64,000 bases of DNA from Erwinia billingiae Eb661. GTDB lineage: Bacteria > Pseudomonadota > Gammaproteobacteria > Enterobacterales > Enterobacteriaceae. The notes below the pieces were generated by a model, which ran no database searches, was not told the origin of the DNA, and was given only the letters and a program-made list of their open reading frames with translations. Shown here piece by piece: positions 17,885 through 26,718 of the stretch. A program made the position numbers and the translations under genes. The stretch spans positions 3,534,001 through 3,598,000 of the forward strand of contig NC_014306.1 of the NCBI RefSeq assembly GCF_000196615.1. Direction: 5' to 3'. Numbering within the stretch: position 1 is the stretch's first letter; the number at the start of each line of letters is the position of its first letter.

Positions 17885-18277
17885 TCACCCCCTGATAACT
17901 TGAGTGATACCGTTGCCCAGTGATGGTCCCGGAGCTATGCCGATGAAACCACAGAGCTGGCGACGCCACTGCGTGTAAAGCTTGGTGCGGTCACGAACTT
18001 CGTTTTTGTTGTGATACCACACCGCAGCCTGGTCTGTATCGAGGTTGTCGCCAGACGCCGGGATTGCGTCCTCGAGAGTAGCCAGTGTCGTGAGGTATTT
18101 AACGACGATTGTTTCCTCTTCCGGGCGCAGAGTTTTAAGGCGATGAGCTAAAGTCTGCCATGCACCAGCAGAAACCCAGCCATAGGCTGAGTCGCTGTTG
18201 TCATCAGCAACTATATCGCCAAGCATTGAATAACCCATATATCGCCGCGTGTCGGCCAGTTGCTGATCGGTGAGCAT
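17885..18277 (-). CDS. Head-tail connector protein
   Basis: 130 residues, mostly helical, with LRPEEETIVVKYLTTLATLE and a Trp/Arg-rich stretch (LYTQWRRQLCGFIGI), similar in style and size to gp6-like adaptor proteins that sit under the portal. Its start overlaps the previous stop (TAATG). Assigned from size, helicity and place. Confidence 0.6.
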   Translation of the reverse strand: MLTDQQLADTRRYMGYSMLGDIVADDNSDSAYGWVSAGAWQTLAHRLKTLRPEEETIVVKYLTTLATLEDAIPASGDNLDTDQAAVWYHNKNEVRDRTKLYTQWRRQLCGFIGIAPGPSLGNGITQVIRG

Positions 18278-18504
18278 TACTTCGCCTCGTCTTTCTTCTC
18301 TACCCAGCCGCCTGAATGGTAGTTTTGGACTTCATCAGGATGAACACTGGCTTCGTGGGGAGCTTCGTAGATATCCGGGTCACGCACCATCGTCACAAGC
18401 TTGACGTTCTCTTTTGCTTTTAGTGCGTCAGCGTTATCCACATTGGCGAGATCGGTGGTTTGTTTATTGGTCTGGTCGTTATTAGCTTCTGACTTGGTAG
18501 CCAT
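18277..18504 (-). CDS. Small hydrophilic head protein
   Basis: 75 residues with a polar, probably disordered N-terminal 35 residues and a short motif DPDIYEAPHEASVHPDEVQN ahead of a GGW element. It is transcribed straight after the coat gene. It could be a minor head or decoration protein; this is a guess. CTGGAGAAATATC precedes the start. Confidence 0.6.
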   Translation of the reverse strand: MATKSEANNDQTNKQTTDLANVDNADALKAKENVKLVTMVRDPDIYEAPHEASVHPDEVQNYHSGGWVEKKDEAK

Positions 18505-18550
18505 GATATTTCTCCAGAGTTAAGCCGCCAGCTTCCCGGCGGCAGAGTTG

Positions 18551-19675
18551 TTAGCCCAGCATGATCGCGGTGTGAGCTGGCTTGATGTTCTGGCAGCCCC
18601 ATGCGGCCGCAATTTCGTAGCGAACGCGACGGTACTGTTTGTACATCGAAACTTCGAACGCCATACCGGTACGCGGGTCGGTGATCATGATGCGGTCATC
18701 GGCCATATCGCCTTCTTCAGGCAAAGCAGGCGCGCGAGTTGCCAATACGATGGCAGAGCGGCTGAATGCGAAGTTAGCAGTGAAGTTGCTGGCAACGGTA
18801 ATCGTCGCGCCGGTGGCAACAGCAGCACGCAGGCCAGGTGCACCGATGGTGAATGAACCACCAGAGAGCGTTGAGGTAACCACGTATTTGAATGCCCCAA
18901 TGGTGACGACATCACCAACCAGAATGGTGCCTGTACCGGTCTGCGCCGGGATGACGGTAGCGCCGATCGCCAGCGCGCCATTGGTCACATAGCTCGCGCC
19001 AGTACCAGCGGTATGGGTTGCCACGCCAGCTGACTCACGAATGTTGAAACCATGCAGTTCCAGCAATGTGCCCTGGGCGCGTAACGCGGTAGTACCCGCT
19101 TCATTAGCCTTGGTCAGTTGAGCCAGGGTGCGAAGTGCGGCGCCAGAAGTCGTGTCGATAACACACTGCAGATCACTCAACGGTGCGCCGTTATCAGACA
19201 GGATTTTACGAGCCTGTGCGGTGTCGCTCAGGTTAGTAGCGAATGGCGTGGTGCCGGCGGTACCGGATGCGCGTGAAGACAGGTATGCCAGTTTGCCCAG
19301 GTCGGTTTCAATCTCGTTAACCAGCGTACGCATTGCCTGAGAAATCTGGTCGCGGCGAATGTTGCTATAACCTGGACCGTTATTGATTCCTTTCTGCTCT
19401 TCACCGCTCCAACGGAACGGAACCATACGTGATTTGGAGATAGTGAATGGTGTGTTACCAATCACCTGATCGCCGTCGTCTGGCGGAAGCTGGCCAGGGG
19501 CGACATCTTCTGCAGCTGAAGCAGGTGAGATCGGGATACGGATAGCCTGGTTAAGCGCAGCACGCTCAGCGGAAGCATCCAGAGTCACGGACGGGATAAA
19601 GCCTGCCAGTTCACGAGAAACAACATCCAGTGATTCGTACAGGTCAGGGATAAGGCCGGTGAGGGTGTTAGCCAT
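18551..19675 (-). CDS. Major capsid protein (P22 coat-like)
   Basis: 374 residues. The N-terminus MANTLTGLIPDLYESLDVVS and the C-terminus YEIAAAWGCQNIKPAHTAIM resemble P22 gp5, whose last segment reads similarly around ALWYGVNATRPEA. A Gly/Thr-rich insertion at about residues 215-305 fits the extra telokin-like domain of P22-type coats. It follows the scaffold gene, as expected. It is shorter than P22 coat (430). Confidence 0.85.
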   Translation of the reverse strand: MANTLTGLIPDLYESLDVVSRELAGFIPSVTLDASAERAALNQAIRIPISPASAAEDVAPGQLPPDDGDQVIGNTPFTISKSRMVPFRWSGEEQKGINNGPGYSNIRRDQISQAMRTLVNEIETDLGKLAYLSSRASGTAGTTPFATNLSDTAQARKILSDNGAPLSDLQCVIDTTSGAALRTLAQLTKANEAGTTALRAQGTLLELHGFNIRESAGVATHTAGTGASYVTNGALAIGATVIPAQTGTGTILVGDVVTIGAFKYVVTSTLSGGSFTIGAPGLRAAVATGATITVASNFTANFAFSRSAIVLATRAPALPEEGDMADDRIMITDPRTGMAFEVSMYKQYRRVRYEIAAAWGCQNIKPAHTAIMLG

Positions 19676-19690
19676 CGAATTTGTTTCCTA

Positions 19691-20443
19691 TTAATCGGTA
19701 ATTTGAACGCCTGATTTAGCCTGGGAACTCTGCTCTGTTGGGCTGAGTGCTTCGAACTGGGCGCGGGAAATTGTTTTGCCACCCGTACCGCCATTGCCAC
19801 CGCCAGAACCACCGCCTGATGCGCCGGTCCCTTTGAGGATTTGGTCTTTGTATGGGTAATGTTCGACGAGAATCCCCAGCGCTTCATCAAACCCGGCAGC
19901 TTCGCCTGGATTGCTTGCACTAAAGATTTTGTTGCCTGATTTGTCGTAGGCGATGACGTTGTCACCCTCGAGCTTGAAGTTATTACCAAAGCGGGCTTCC
20001 ACCATGTCGGCGGGAATACCCATTTTTTCCGAGATAAACTTCGAGCGGGCGAAGCTTCCACCAACTTTTTCGGCGATCAGTTTGTTGCTGAGGTCATCAC
20101 GTTCCTGAAGAATCGGAGCGTATTTGTCTTCAACCGCCTTGATCGCTTCAGCGCGGACTTTCTCGACTTCACCGGCATCCACCAGTTTTTTAGCGTCGAG
20201 GTTTTGAATGGTTTCGAGTGCCTTCATCGCTTCTTTTGGGTCTTTGATACCCTCAAAAGCTTTCACAGCCGTCTCAGCTGACTCCGCACGCTCACGGTGT
20301 GACTTTGCTTCACCGTTCAGGCGGGAAATCGTCTGGACAGTGCCAGGAGCGTCAAAAGCAACTTCTTTGCCATCGTCATGCACATAAACAGGCTTGCCAT
20401 CGGATACAACTACATGGCCGTTTTCGTCGAGTTTCAGTTTCAT
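19691..20443 (-). CDS. Capsid scaffolding protein
   Basis: 250 residues, strongly charged and helical (residues 40-125 probably coiled coil), with a Gly-rich hinge at about 208-222 (GASGGGSGGGNGGTGG) before a short helical C-terminus that likely binds the coat. Composition, place between portal and coat, and the helical design match phage scaffolds. No protease motif is present. Confidence 0.8.
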   Translation of the reverse strand: MKLKLDENGHVVVSDGKPVYVHDDGKEVAFDAPGTVQTISRLNGEAKSHRERAESAETAVKAFEGIKDPKEAMKALETIQNLDAKKLVDAGEVEKVRAEAIKAVEDKYAPILQERDDLSNKLIAEKVGGSFARSKFISEKMGIPADMVEARFGNNFKLEGDNVIAYDKSGNKIFSASNPGEAAGFDEALGILVEHYPYKDQILKGTGASGGGSGGGNGGTGGKTISRAQFEALSPTEQSSQAKSGVQITD

Positions 20444-20568
20444 ATCTGGTCATCCAACCTTATCGTTAGGCCATCCGGCCCGGTGCGCCGCTCTGCATCC
20501 GCAGAATTTCGGCAATAAAAAAGGCCCACGCGTTAACGTGAGCCTGAGTCAGTCCAACCAGCGGGGTG

Positions 20569-21969
20569 CTAGCCGGTGAGAGTTGTGCTTACTTTGGAGG
20601 CTTTCGGCGGCTGGGATGCAATGCGCCCTTTCTCCTCCAGCCATTTAACATCGCTGTTGATCAGGCCGCGCCGCTGCATCTCGTAGAACAGAGTTTCATC
20701 TGAAAGCGTTCCGGCGACATTCATATCCATCAGCAACTCAGCGGATGCTTCGGCTAGTGTGGCCGCGCCGAAGTCACGGAAGATTGTGATAGAACCGCCT
20801 TCCTTTTCGCCTATCCACTCAGCCATATATTCGAGTGCGAGATTTGTAGCGTCTGTAAGGTCACCTACTATGCGCTGTAATGCACATGTACCGGCCTCAT
20901 TATCAGCCACAGTCTGAACAACCGTTTGCCGTCCAGGCTTCACAACAAGTAGCTCAGCACCGATTTGCCGCATCTTGTCCTCAAGGTCGAGGATATCAAC
21001 ACGGCCGGCTTCAATGGCCTTGCCGGTATGTTCGACGTACTTAAGATCAGCGCCCTCTTCATCAGAAACTATCGCTGAGGCGGCACCTACCGTGATCGGC
21101 CCATCACCCAACTTTCTACCGAAGAGGACCGGTACGCGGGCAACGTGAAGGATTGTCTGCTGGTCGCTTTTAGACTGCCAGTGCTCAACATTCAGGAAGG
21201 CCAGTTCAGCCATTGGCGGCTTGGACTGCATGAATCCCAGTCGGTCACCATATACCGGAACGAAGGTTATCTTCTGCAGGCTGGTTGTGCCCTCCTGATG
21301 CAATGTCCACTCTATGGCGCCAGTCGTCTCGTTTTTCTTCTCACGATAGGTTCGCCACCGGCCGATATTCAACACCCTGACTTGCTCAATTTGTTTCTCA
21401 GCAAACTCATTTAGCGGATCACGTTCTGACACCACTTCAACGAAGCGGAGCATGGTGAATGTCTCCTGACCATCAATCCGCTTTGAGTCGAAGTCCAGCA
21501 AGCTGTTGCCGGCTATCTTGGCAAAGTAAGGCCTTAGCCCACGGCGCTTCTCCTCAGCTACCGTCAGGTTTCCTTCAGTGGGTGGATGCTCAACCAGAAT
21601 CCCACTCAGGCCGTACCCCATTGCCTCCTCACAAACGCTTGCAAGGAATGAGTGCAGGTTTGTTCCCTGCATATCGATATCCGGGAACATTTTTTGAATG
21701 CTCTCAGGCACCTTCTTCTCATCCCAAGTAACCGGCCGGGAAAACGGCTTTCCACTAAGCACCTCGATCGTACGGGAGAAGGCTGGGAATAGCGTGGCTG
21801 ACTTCAGGCGATTTTTATAAAAGCCTTCGTCCTCATTCGGCCACTGAGGAAGATAAACCTTTCCGGCATCGCGCATTGCAGACGTACCGCCGAGTAAGGC
21901 AGTAATCATCGGCCAGCAAGTGGCGATGGCCTCGACTTTTGCTGACCTCTTGCGAACGTCATTAGTCAT
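20569..21969 (-). CDS. Portal protein (DUF4055 family)
   Basis: 466 residues. Hallmarks include an N-terminal MITALLGGTSAMRDAGKVYL, the YGLSGILVEHPP motif and KYVEHTGKAIEAGRVDILDL, as in DUF4055 portals found with P22-like coats. It forms the dodecameric DNA entry ring. It follows the terminase large subunit directly and precedes the scaffold. GGATAAAACA lies before its start. Confidence 0.85.
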   Translation of the reverse strand: MTNDVRKRSAKVEAIATCWPMITALLGGTSAMRDAGKVYLPQWPNEDEGFYKNRLKSATLFPAFSRTIEVLSGKPFSRPVTWDEKKVPESIQKMFPDIDMQGTNLHSFLASVCEEAMGYGLSGILVEHPPTEGNLTVAEEKRRGLRPYFAKIAGNSLLDFDSKRIDGQETFTMLRFVEVVSERDPLNEFAEKQIEQVRVLNIGRWRTYREKKNETTGAIEWTLHQEGTTSLQKITFVPVYGDRLGFMQSKPPMAELAFLNVEHWQSKSDQQTILHVARVPVLFGRKLGDGPITVGAASAIVSDEEGADLKYVEHTGKAIEAGRVDILDLEDKMRQIGAELLVVKPGRQTVVQTVADNEAGTCALQRIVGDLTDATNLALEYMAEWIGEKEGGSITIFRDFGAATLAEASAELLMDMNVAGTLSDETLFYEMQRRGLINSDVKWLEEKGRIASQPPKASKVSTTLTG

Positions 21970-21981
21970 TGTTTTATCCAG

Positions 21982-23466
21982 TTATCCAGAAAATGGGCGA
22001 ACGGTAGTTTTGGGGACTTTCTTGTTGTGCTTGGCTGCGGCAAAGTAACGGAATCCGTCAGATCCATGTGAAGTGAAGTCGTGAAGCGGCTTATCTTTCC
22101 AGCAACCTCGCTTCTCATCCCATTCTTTCCGGTAGCCCTCAAGATGCGAGATGCCCTCCGAACATTTGGCCTCATCAAACACACACTTAGGAAGAATTTC
22201 ACGTACAGACTCAATACCCGTGTCCACGCCCACCTTTGGCACAACCTTGAAGGTCATTGAATACTTGTGCCCATCTATCTCGTAGCCTTCTTTGGCAAGT
22301 TGATTGCGAGACTTGGCATCAGATCCGAACTCGCGGTTTTCGATATCGTGCGGCCCCCAGTGCTCACCGTATTCATAGCCACGGTCTTTCAGCACCTTCA
22401 TGTAGTGGCGCAAGCCTTCACCGGAGTTTTCGTAGTAGTCGATGACGTGAAACTCTTCACCAACCTCGCGCACGAACCAGATAGCCGTTGAATCTCCCAC
22501 ACCAATATCCCAGAACGTGTGAACCGGTAGATGTGAATTATCAGGCAAGGTGCCAATGCGTTTGTTGGTATAGAGCCAGCGGAACTGCTTGGCGTAGTAA
22601 GCACCTTCAACGGATTGCTGGAATGCTTCAGCGGGGATAGTTGGATATTCCCGCTTCATATCGTCGCCCAGCGTTTTCTCTTTGGCGAAGTACCAGGCTT
22701 TCTGGCGCTCGTTGAGAATGACCCCGTGCTTGGCTTCCATCTCGTCGAAGTAATCAACCAAACGCTGCGGTAACGCCTCTACCGGGTCAATTGCGTACTG
22801 GGGATTCTTCCACCATGAGAAGAAGAAAAACTTCCAGTCGAGGGGTGAGAGTTTCTTACCCTGCAACAGTGCCTTTTCGGCGGTCTGGCAGTAATCGAAG
22901 AAGTAACCAGCCCTACCCTCAGCTGTGCTTTCGATAGTCGCAAAACATCCGGTCGATACCGCCTCAAACGCACCAGTGACAATCTCACGGGCTTTGTCTG
23001 GATACTTGGCGCATATCTTCCCGAACTCGGAAACATGCAGGTAGCGCAGCGTACCGCCACGGAATGACGTGCTGACGTATAGCGATCCGCCTTTCTTGAA
23101 AACTAACTCGCCTGCAGAGTCATTGCTGGCCGGATTGGCCGCTTTAATCTCATCGGGCAAGTTGTCATATGCGTACTTCACTTTTTCACGGAACAGGCGC
23201 TTGGCGTCATTCAGCGTGTGGGCGATCAGGGCGCATTTGGCAGACTCGAACAAGGCCGCATCCAGCTGGATTATGCAGACCTCAGTCGTGAATCCAAGCT
23301 GGCGAGCCTTGAGGATGATATTGCGTGTGTGGATACCCTCGAAGTACTCGCGCTGCTCAGGTGTCATCCTGAAGCGTGCCGGCTTGCCTTCTTTGTCGTT
23401 TATCCAGTAGAGGTTGTTCAGCCGCCAGTCTTTGTCAGCCAGCAATTTGAGGTGCTCAGGTTTCAT
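21982..23466 (-). CDS. Terminase large subunit
   Basis: 494 residues. The ATPase half shows a Walker A-like ILKARQLGFTTE (residues 52-63) and a Walker B-like RYLHVSEFGK. The C-terminal nuclease half includes HTFWDIGVGDSTAIW and GPHDIENREFGSD, with the expected acidic residues. It packages DNA through the portal. Its start overlaps the small-subunit stop (TAATG). The packaging type (pac or cos) cannot be decided here. Confidence 0.92.
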   Translation of the reverse strand: MKPEHLKLLADKDWRLNNLYWINDKEGKPARFRMTPEQREYFEGIHTRNIILKARQLGFTTEVCIIQLDAALFESAKCALIAHTLNDAKRLFREKVKYAYDNLPDEIKAANPASNDSAGELVFKKGGSLYVSTSFRGGTLRYLHVSEFGKICAKYPDKAREIVTGAFEAVSTGCFATIESTAEGRAGYFFDYCQTAEKALLQGKKLSPLDWKFFFFSWWKNPQYAIDPVEALPQRLVDYFDEMEAKHGVILNERQKAWYFAKEKTLGDDMKREYPTIPAEAFQQSVEGAYYAKQFRWLYTNKRIGTLPDNSHLPVHTFWDIGVGDSTAIWFVREVGEEFHVIDYYENSGEGLRHYMKVLKDRGYEYGEHWGPHDIENREFGSDAKSRNQLAKEGYEIDGHKYSMTFKVVPKVGVDTGIESVREILPKCVFDEAKCSEGISHLEGYRKEWDEKRGCWKDKPLHDFTSHGSDGFRYFAAAKHNKKVPKTTVRPFSG

Positions 23467-24068
23467 TACGCCCCCTGAGACAATGAATCCATCAGGTCAG
23501 AAAGTTTCTTAACAGAGTTGTCGCCTTCCGGACCGTCGATATCGTATGCCTGCCGCTCAAGTCCGATGAGGTTCTTCAGCGCGTCACTCAGAGCCTTAAC
23601 TGACTTCACGCGCTCTGGCATGCTTATCACCTTCTGATAAATCTCATTCAGACGGTCCTGCCCCTTATCGTCAGGGTTGAACATCAACTCGCCCAACTTC
23701 TCCAGCGCAGCAATGTCAGCACACTCAGCGCCAAGCTCATCAAACAAAGCGTTGGTGATCTGCCTTGCCCGCTTGATGTCGCCTCGATGCTCCATACGGA
23801 CATTGGCAATGACCTCTGCAGTAGCTTCAATCAGTACGCGCTCTGACAGTGCGCTCTCAGTGCGTACCTGCTTGCGTACCTCTTGTTTGCGTACCAGATC
23901 ATCAGCTCGCTCTTTGACCTTTGCGGCAAGGTCACGCGACCAGTCATCACGCTTTGCTCTTTTTCGTATAGCCCCTTCACTGATGCTGTGTTGAGAGGCG
24001 ATTTCGCGTAAAGACATCAAGCCAGCCCGGTAAGCCGATTCGATAGCCTCCCAGTCAGGTGATGCCAT
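23466..24068 (-). CDS. Terminase small subunit
   Basis: 200 residues with an N-terminal helix-turn-helix (SLREIASQHSISEGAIRKRA) for DNA-end recognition, a central charged helical region and a C-terminal helix that could contact the large subunit. It is coupled to the large-subunit gene. Size and layout are usual for the family. Confidence 0.88.
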   Translation of the reverse strand: MASPDWEAIESAYRAGLMSLREIASQHSISEGAIRKRAKRDDWSRDLAAKVKERADDLVRKQEVRKQVRTESALSERVLIEATAEVIANVRMEHRGDIKRARQITNALFDELGAECADIAALEKLGELMFNPDDKGQDRLNEIYQKVISMPERVKSVKALSDALKNLIGLERQAYDIDGPEGDNSVKKLSDLMDSLSQGA

Positions 24069-24071
24069 GAT

Positions 24072-24275
24072 TTATTCCTTCGCTTTTTCTTCAGTTTCAG
24101 CTTCCGGCACGTACTCCAACTTGAGCACGTCGTCTGGCGCCAGGTAAACCCACGAGCCGTCTTCTTTGGCTACACCGATGAAGCCGTTAACCATCTCAGG
24201 CTGTGATCGGTTCATCAGGCCTTCGTGGGTTTCACCTGACTTAGTGGTTACGGTGATGCGGTAGGTGTCAGCCAT
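24072..24275 (-). CDS. Small hypothetical protein before terminase
   Basis: 67 residues from ATG 24275 (GGAGAAACC upstream). Beta-rich core (YRITVTTKSGETHEGLM, then GSWVYLAPDDVLKLEYVP) with an acidic tail. The pattern resembles a small SH3- or Sm-like barrel, but no family is recognised. It is three bases upstream of the small terminase gene and so belongs to the packaging operon. Confidence 0.7.
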   Translation of the reverse strand: MADTYRITVTTKSGETHEGLMNRSQPEMVNGFIGVAKEDGSWVYLAPDDVLKLEYVPEAETEEKAKE

Positions 24276-24291
24276 GGTTTCTCCGGGCAAT

Positions 24292-24313
24292 AAAAAACCG
24301 CCGAAGGCGGCTT
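24292..24313 (-). terminator. Terminator before the packaging operon
   Basis: CCGCC GAA GGCGG with a six-T run on the minus strand. It lies between the 24338-24631 gene and the packaging genes. Late transcription must pass it, which fits Q-dependent antitermination. Confidence 0.7.
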
Positions 24314-24337
24314 AAAATTTAACAGTATGCGAAAAAA

Positions 24338-24631
24338 CTAATTCGCATTGCTCATGAATGTGATCGCTGGCTTCCCTGCTTTATCTGCCCACTGGTTATA
24401 TTCATCAACGAGGACTCTAAGTTTTGTTTCATATTCCTTTAGTTCTTCAATGGCCTTCTCAATTTTTGAGATGCCCATAGAGGTAATAGTATTACTGATA
24501 AAGGTGGAGCCTGTTGTTCTTGTAGCAGAACTAACCCTCTGTGCGTGCATGTCTCTTTTTGATAAGCATTCAGTGATCTCTTTGCGCAAATGCTCACAAC
24601 GGCCCATCGCCTCAAAATTTAACTCAGACAT
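24338..24631 (-). CDS. Small coiled-coil protein
   Basis: 97 residues from the second ATG (24631), which is better spaced from AAGGAGG than the first. Two charged helices surround a Thr/Ser-rich turn, with KIEKAIEELKEYETKLRVLV at residues 56-75 likely to be a coiled coil. No family recognised. It is bounded by terminators in the region between lysis and packaging, where accessory genes are common. Confidence 0.65.
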   Translation of the reverse strand: MSELNFEAMGRCEHLRKEITECLSKRDMHAQRVSSATRTTGSTFISNTITSMGISKIEKAIEELKEYETKLRVLVDEYNQWADKAGKPAITFMSNAN

Positions 24632-24743
24632 CATAACCTCCTTTTCATAAAGTGAGGTTACACACTACCGTTAGGATTAATCCTAGTGAAGCAAAATTTA
24701 TCATTCATCATCAGTCGTACTTGCAAATGCTACTTGTGATGCA

Positions 24744-24768
24744 ATAAAAAACCGCCCGTAGGCGGTTA
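24744..24768 (-). terminator. Terminator
   Basis: Arms ACCGCC/GGCGGT with a T-run on the minus strand, nine bases after the 44-residue ORF ending at 24777. Confidence 0.7.
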
Positions 24769-24776
24769 GGTCTCAA

Positions 24777-24911
24777 TCAGGTTTTATCGCCTGATTCAGG
24801 TGCGCTATGTGGATCATCTTTAGCGGCATCATTTTCTTTTTGATCAGGCTTTGTACTTCCCGGCTTAGGCTCATAGTCAGGATGATCGCCTTCAATTGGA
24901 CGTTCTGTCAT
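24777..24911 (-). CDS. 44-residue hydrophilic protein
   Basis: MTERPIEGDHPDYEPKPGST and onward, almost entirely polar with many Asp, Lys and Pro, so probably disordered. GGAGGATTC is an excellent ribosome site before the ATG at 24911, and a terminator follows the stop. These signals make translation likely despite the size. Function unknown. Confidence 0.65.
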   Translation of the reverse strand: MTERPIEGDHPDYEPKPGSTKPDQKENDAAKDDPHSAPESGDKT

Positions 24912-25031
24912 GAATCCTCCACTTTTGTCTGAAACACATCTTAAAGTATAGAAGGTAATCTCATACCAAGCCTAACGGAGTGATTTTCAAAGGCTGATTT
25001 TAGTCAGGCAGCCTGGTGATTGGGTGGCGTA

Positions 25032-25151
25032 CTACTTCAGGCACTGCTCACTGATGTAATCCTGCAATCCAGCTATTTGCTTTCCGGCAACTTCGATTCG
25101 CTCTCTGAGGGTGAAATAATCCCGTTGAGCGGTGTCAGTAAGTCGAATGCA
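25032..25151 (-). pseudogene. C-terminal remnant of an Rz-like lysis protein
   Basis: An open frame without a start ends at 25032 and reads RLTDTAQRDYFTLRERI and then GLQDYISEQCLK. This matches, from memory, the common C-terminus of lambdoid Rz-type lysis proteins. The frame runs upstream into a terminator A-tract and has no start. An intact spanin pair lies at 25702-26284, so this looks like the tail of an older lysis cassette left by recombination. Confidence 0.45.
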
Positions 25152-25160
25152 TTTTTCAGC

Positions 25161-25186
25161 AAAAAAAAACCGCCAGAGGCGGCTTT
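25161..25186 (-). terminator. Terminator after the XRE gene
   Basis: Stem CCGCC AGA GGCGG followed by nine T on the minus strand, about 40 bases after the helix-turn-helix gene. Confidence 0.75.
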
Positions 25187-25224
25187 AATAAATTTGTTGC
25201 TTCATAAATTTTGGCGTGAAGCCC

Positions 25225-25434
25225 TTAGATGAATATTTCTTTCATCTGAATTCCTAAAGCTTTAGCAAGCTTACTGATGGTGGACAGAGAAGGATTTCTT
25301 TTCCCTGTCTCTAAGCCGCTGAGATAAGTACGGTTTAAATCACATGCTTCAGCCAGCGCTTCCTGAGTCAGATGCTTGTCTTTTCTCAGCAATGCAACCC
25401 GCTTTCCAAAGTAGACCTGTAGTAGTGTTTTCAT
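25225..25434 (-). CDS. XRE-family regulator
   Basis: 69 residues forming one complete Cro/C1-type helix-turn-helix (LTQEALAEACDLNRTYLSGLETG at 23-45, recognition helix around NRTYLSGLE). It is small and has no effector domain. It follows a zinc-ribbon ORF by six bases and is probably cotranscribed. It lies between lysis and packaging; its target may be its own promoter or host genes. Confidence 0.85.
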   Translation of the reverse strand: MKTLLQVYFGKRVALLRKDKHLTQEALAEACDLNRTYLSGLETGKRNPSLSTISKLAKALGIQMKEIFI

Positions 25435-25440
25435 CAGGAT

Positions 25441-25602
25441 TTACCCATGGATGACAAAAAGTGATTTGCAATGCGGGCAAAGCATAATCTTTTCATGGGA
25501 TTGTTTGCTAATGGACTGTTTTGATTTTTCTCCGCATACAGGGCAAGTCGCGTAAGAGGTGATTTTAGCAATTTGGTCCATTACCTGGTTAAAGTAGGAC
25601 AT
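25441..25602 (-). CDS. 53-residue zinc-ribbon protein
   Basis: Reads MSYFNQVMDQIAKITSYATC with two CxxC pairs (CPVCG and CPHC), so one structural zinc site is expected. Start ATG 25602 has AAGG upstream at a loose spacing. It is coupled to the XRE regulator. No catalytic residues; a protein- or RNA-binding adaptor is possible. Confidence 0.65.
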   Translation of the reverse strand: MSYFNQVMDQIAKITSYATCPVCGEKSKQSISKQSHEKIMLCPHCKSLFVIHG

Positions 25603-25701
25603 CAGATTTGGCCTTTTAAGTGAATGGGCCTAACTATACCACCACTGGTTATTTTTTACTCAAACCATAATGTTTATCCGGTATTGGTGCATCCTGCGTA
25701 A

Positions 25702-25992
25702 TCACTCACGGATAGATTCAATTTTGCGCAATCCAGCGCGGTCAATGTTGCACTGACCAAGCAGGCCAAATAGCTCAGCATTAAGTGACACGCTGTCACC
25801 AAACGTAATGCCTTCCGGCACTGGCGGCACGTCAATAGGGCTTGTCAGGTCAACGGGGATCGGCAGGTTTGGCTGCTTTATTGTCCTGTACTCCACTTGC
25901 GGCTTTTGCTGCGTCCCGCAACCTGTCAACAGCATCAGCGGGAACAGGAGCAACAGCGCACTTGTCATCCGCGAGGTAACGTTTGATTTCAC
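25702..25992 (-). CDS. Outer-membrane spanin (Rz1-like lipoprotein)
   Basis: 96 residues with a lipoprotein signal ending LTGC (Cys at residue 25) and a Pro-rich mature part (KQPNLPIPVDLTSPIDVPPV), as in Rz1 proteins. The gene begins inside the Rz gene in another frame and runs beyond it, the usual nested spanin layout. With Rz it fuses the inner and outer membranes at the end of lysis. It is longer than lambda Rz1. Confidence 0.88.
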   Translation of the reverse strand: MKSNVTSRMTSALLLLFPLMLLTGCGTQQKPQVEYRTIKQPNLPIPVDLTSPIDVPPVPEGITFGDSVSLNAELFGLLGQCNIDRAGLRKIESIRE

Positions 25993-26284
25993 TCTGGAGC
26001 TTCCTGTTTTGCTGTGCTGTAACTGCCCGTTGCTCGGTTACCTGAGACATGACGGCATTCTGTTGTTTCACTGCTGTGACCAGGTCTTTCACACTGGATG
26101 CCAGGTCATCATTTTTGGAACGAAGATCGTTAATCTGATCATCTTTGCTATTGGTTAGCTTCTCCAGCCTCTCGTTGGTTGCGGTTAGCTGAGAGTTGCG
26201 GGCATTAAGCCCCCACAGCGCCACGCAGATGAGTCCAATAACGATGATGTGCGAGTAATTTCTGAGTCCGGCGATGATGTTCAT
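25850..26284 (-). CDS. Inner-membrane spanin (Rz-like)
   Basis: 144 residues: one N-terminal membrane segment (HIIVIGLICVALWGLNA), then a long periplasmic coiled coil (residues 35-110) and an Ala/Asp-rich tail. The start overlaps the endolysin stop by four bases. Partner of the nested Rz1-like protein. Confidence 0.88.
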   Translation of the reverse strand: MNIIAGLRNYSHIIVIGLICVALWGLNARNSQLTATNERLEKLTNSKDDQINDLRSKNDDLASSVKDLVTAVKQQNAVMSQVTEQRAVTAQQNRKLQSEIKRYLADDKCAVAPVPADAVDRLRDAAKAASGVQDNKAAKPADPR

Positions 26285-26718
26285 GTTTTGAATAGTTCCC
26301 TTTCTCTCTTGCGGCGTGGAAATAGCAGGTCAGGGATGTTTCCTGCTCGTTTCCACAGCAGCAACTGATCGGCAGCACCAGCGTAATCGCTGGCATTTAG
26401 CTTCTTAAGCAGAGTGGAATTCTCAAAGGCGGACTTGCCCACGTTAAAAACAAAGCTGCAGAGCGCGTCATACTGGTTTTGGGTGAGTGGCACTTTCACC
26501 GATTTACCGATGGATGATTCAACCCAGGCAATGTCACTCAGCAGTAAGGCCGTCGACTGATTCTGAGTGATCGTCATGCCGCGAGTTATTGGCTTCCCAC
26601 TTACCGCGCCTGTGTGGCCGACACCTATAGTCAGGACGCCTACCGAGTCAGCATAAGCAGTTAGCTTCTCGCCCTCTTCACGCTTGATAAACGCAACGCC
26701 GTTATTGCTGAGCTTCAT
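26281..26718 (-). CDS. Endolysin, T4-type lysozyme (GH24)
   Basis: 145 residues from ATG 26718 (GGAGGCACTG upstream). The catalytic Glu is in FIKREEGEKL, with the Asp in AYADSVG and the Thr in LTIGVGHT, matching the E-D-T triad of P22 and T4 lysozymes. There is no signal-anchor segment, so release should depend on the holin. It cleaves peptidoglycan glycan strands. Confidence 0.92.
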   Translation of the reverse strand: MKLSNNGVAFIKREEGEKLTAYADSVGVLTIGVGHTGAVSGKPITRGMTITQNQSTALLLSDIAWVESSIGKSVKVPLTQNQYDALCSFVFNVGKSAFENSTLLKKLNASDYAGAADQLLLWKRAGNIPDLLFPRRKRERELFKT

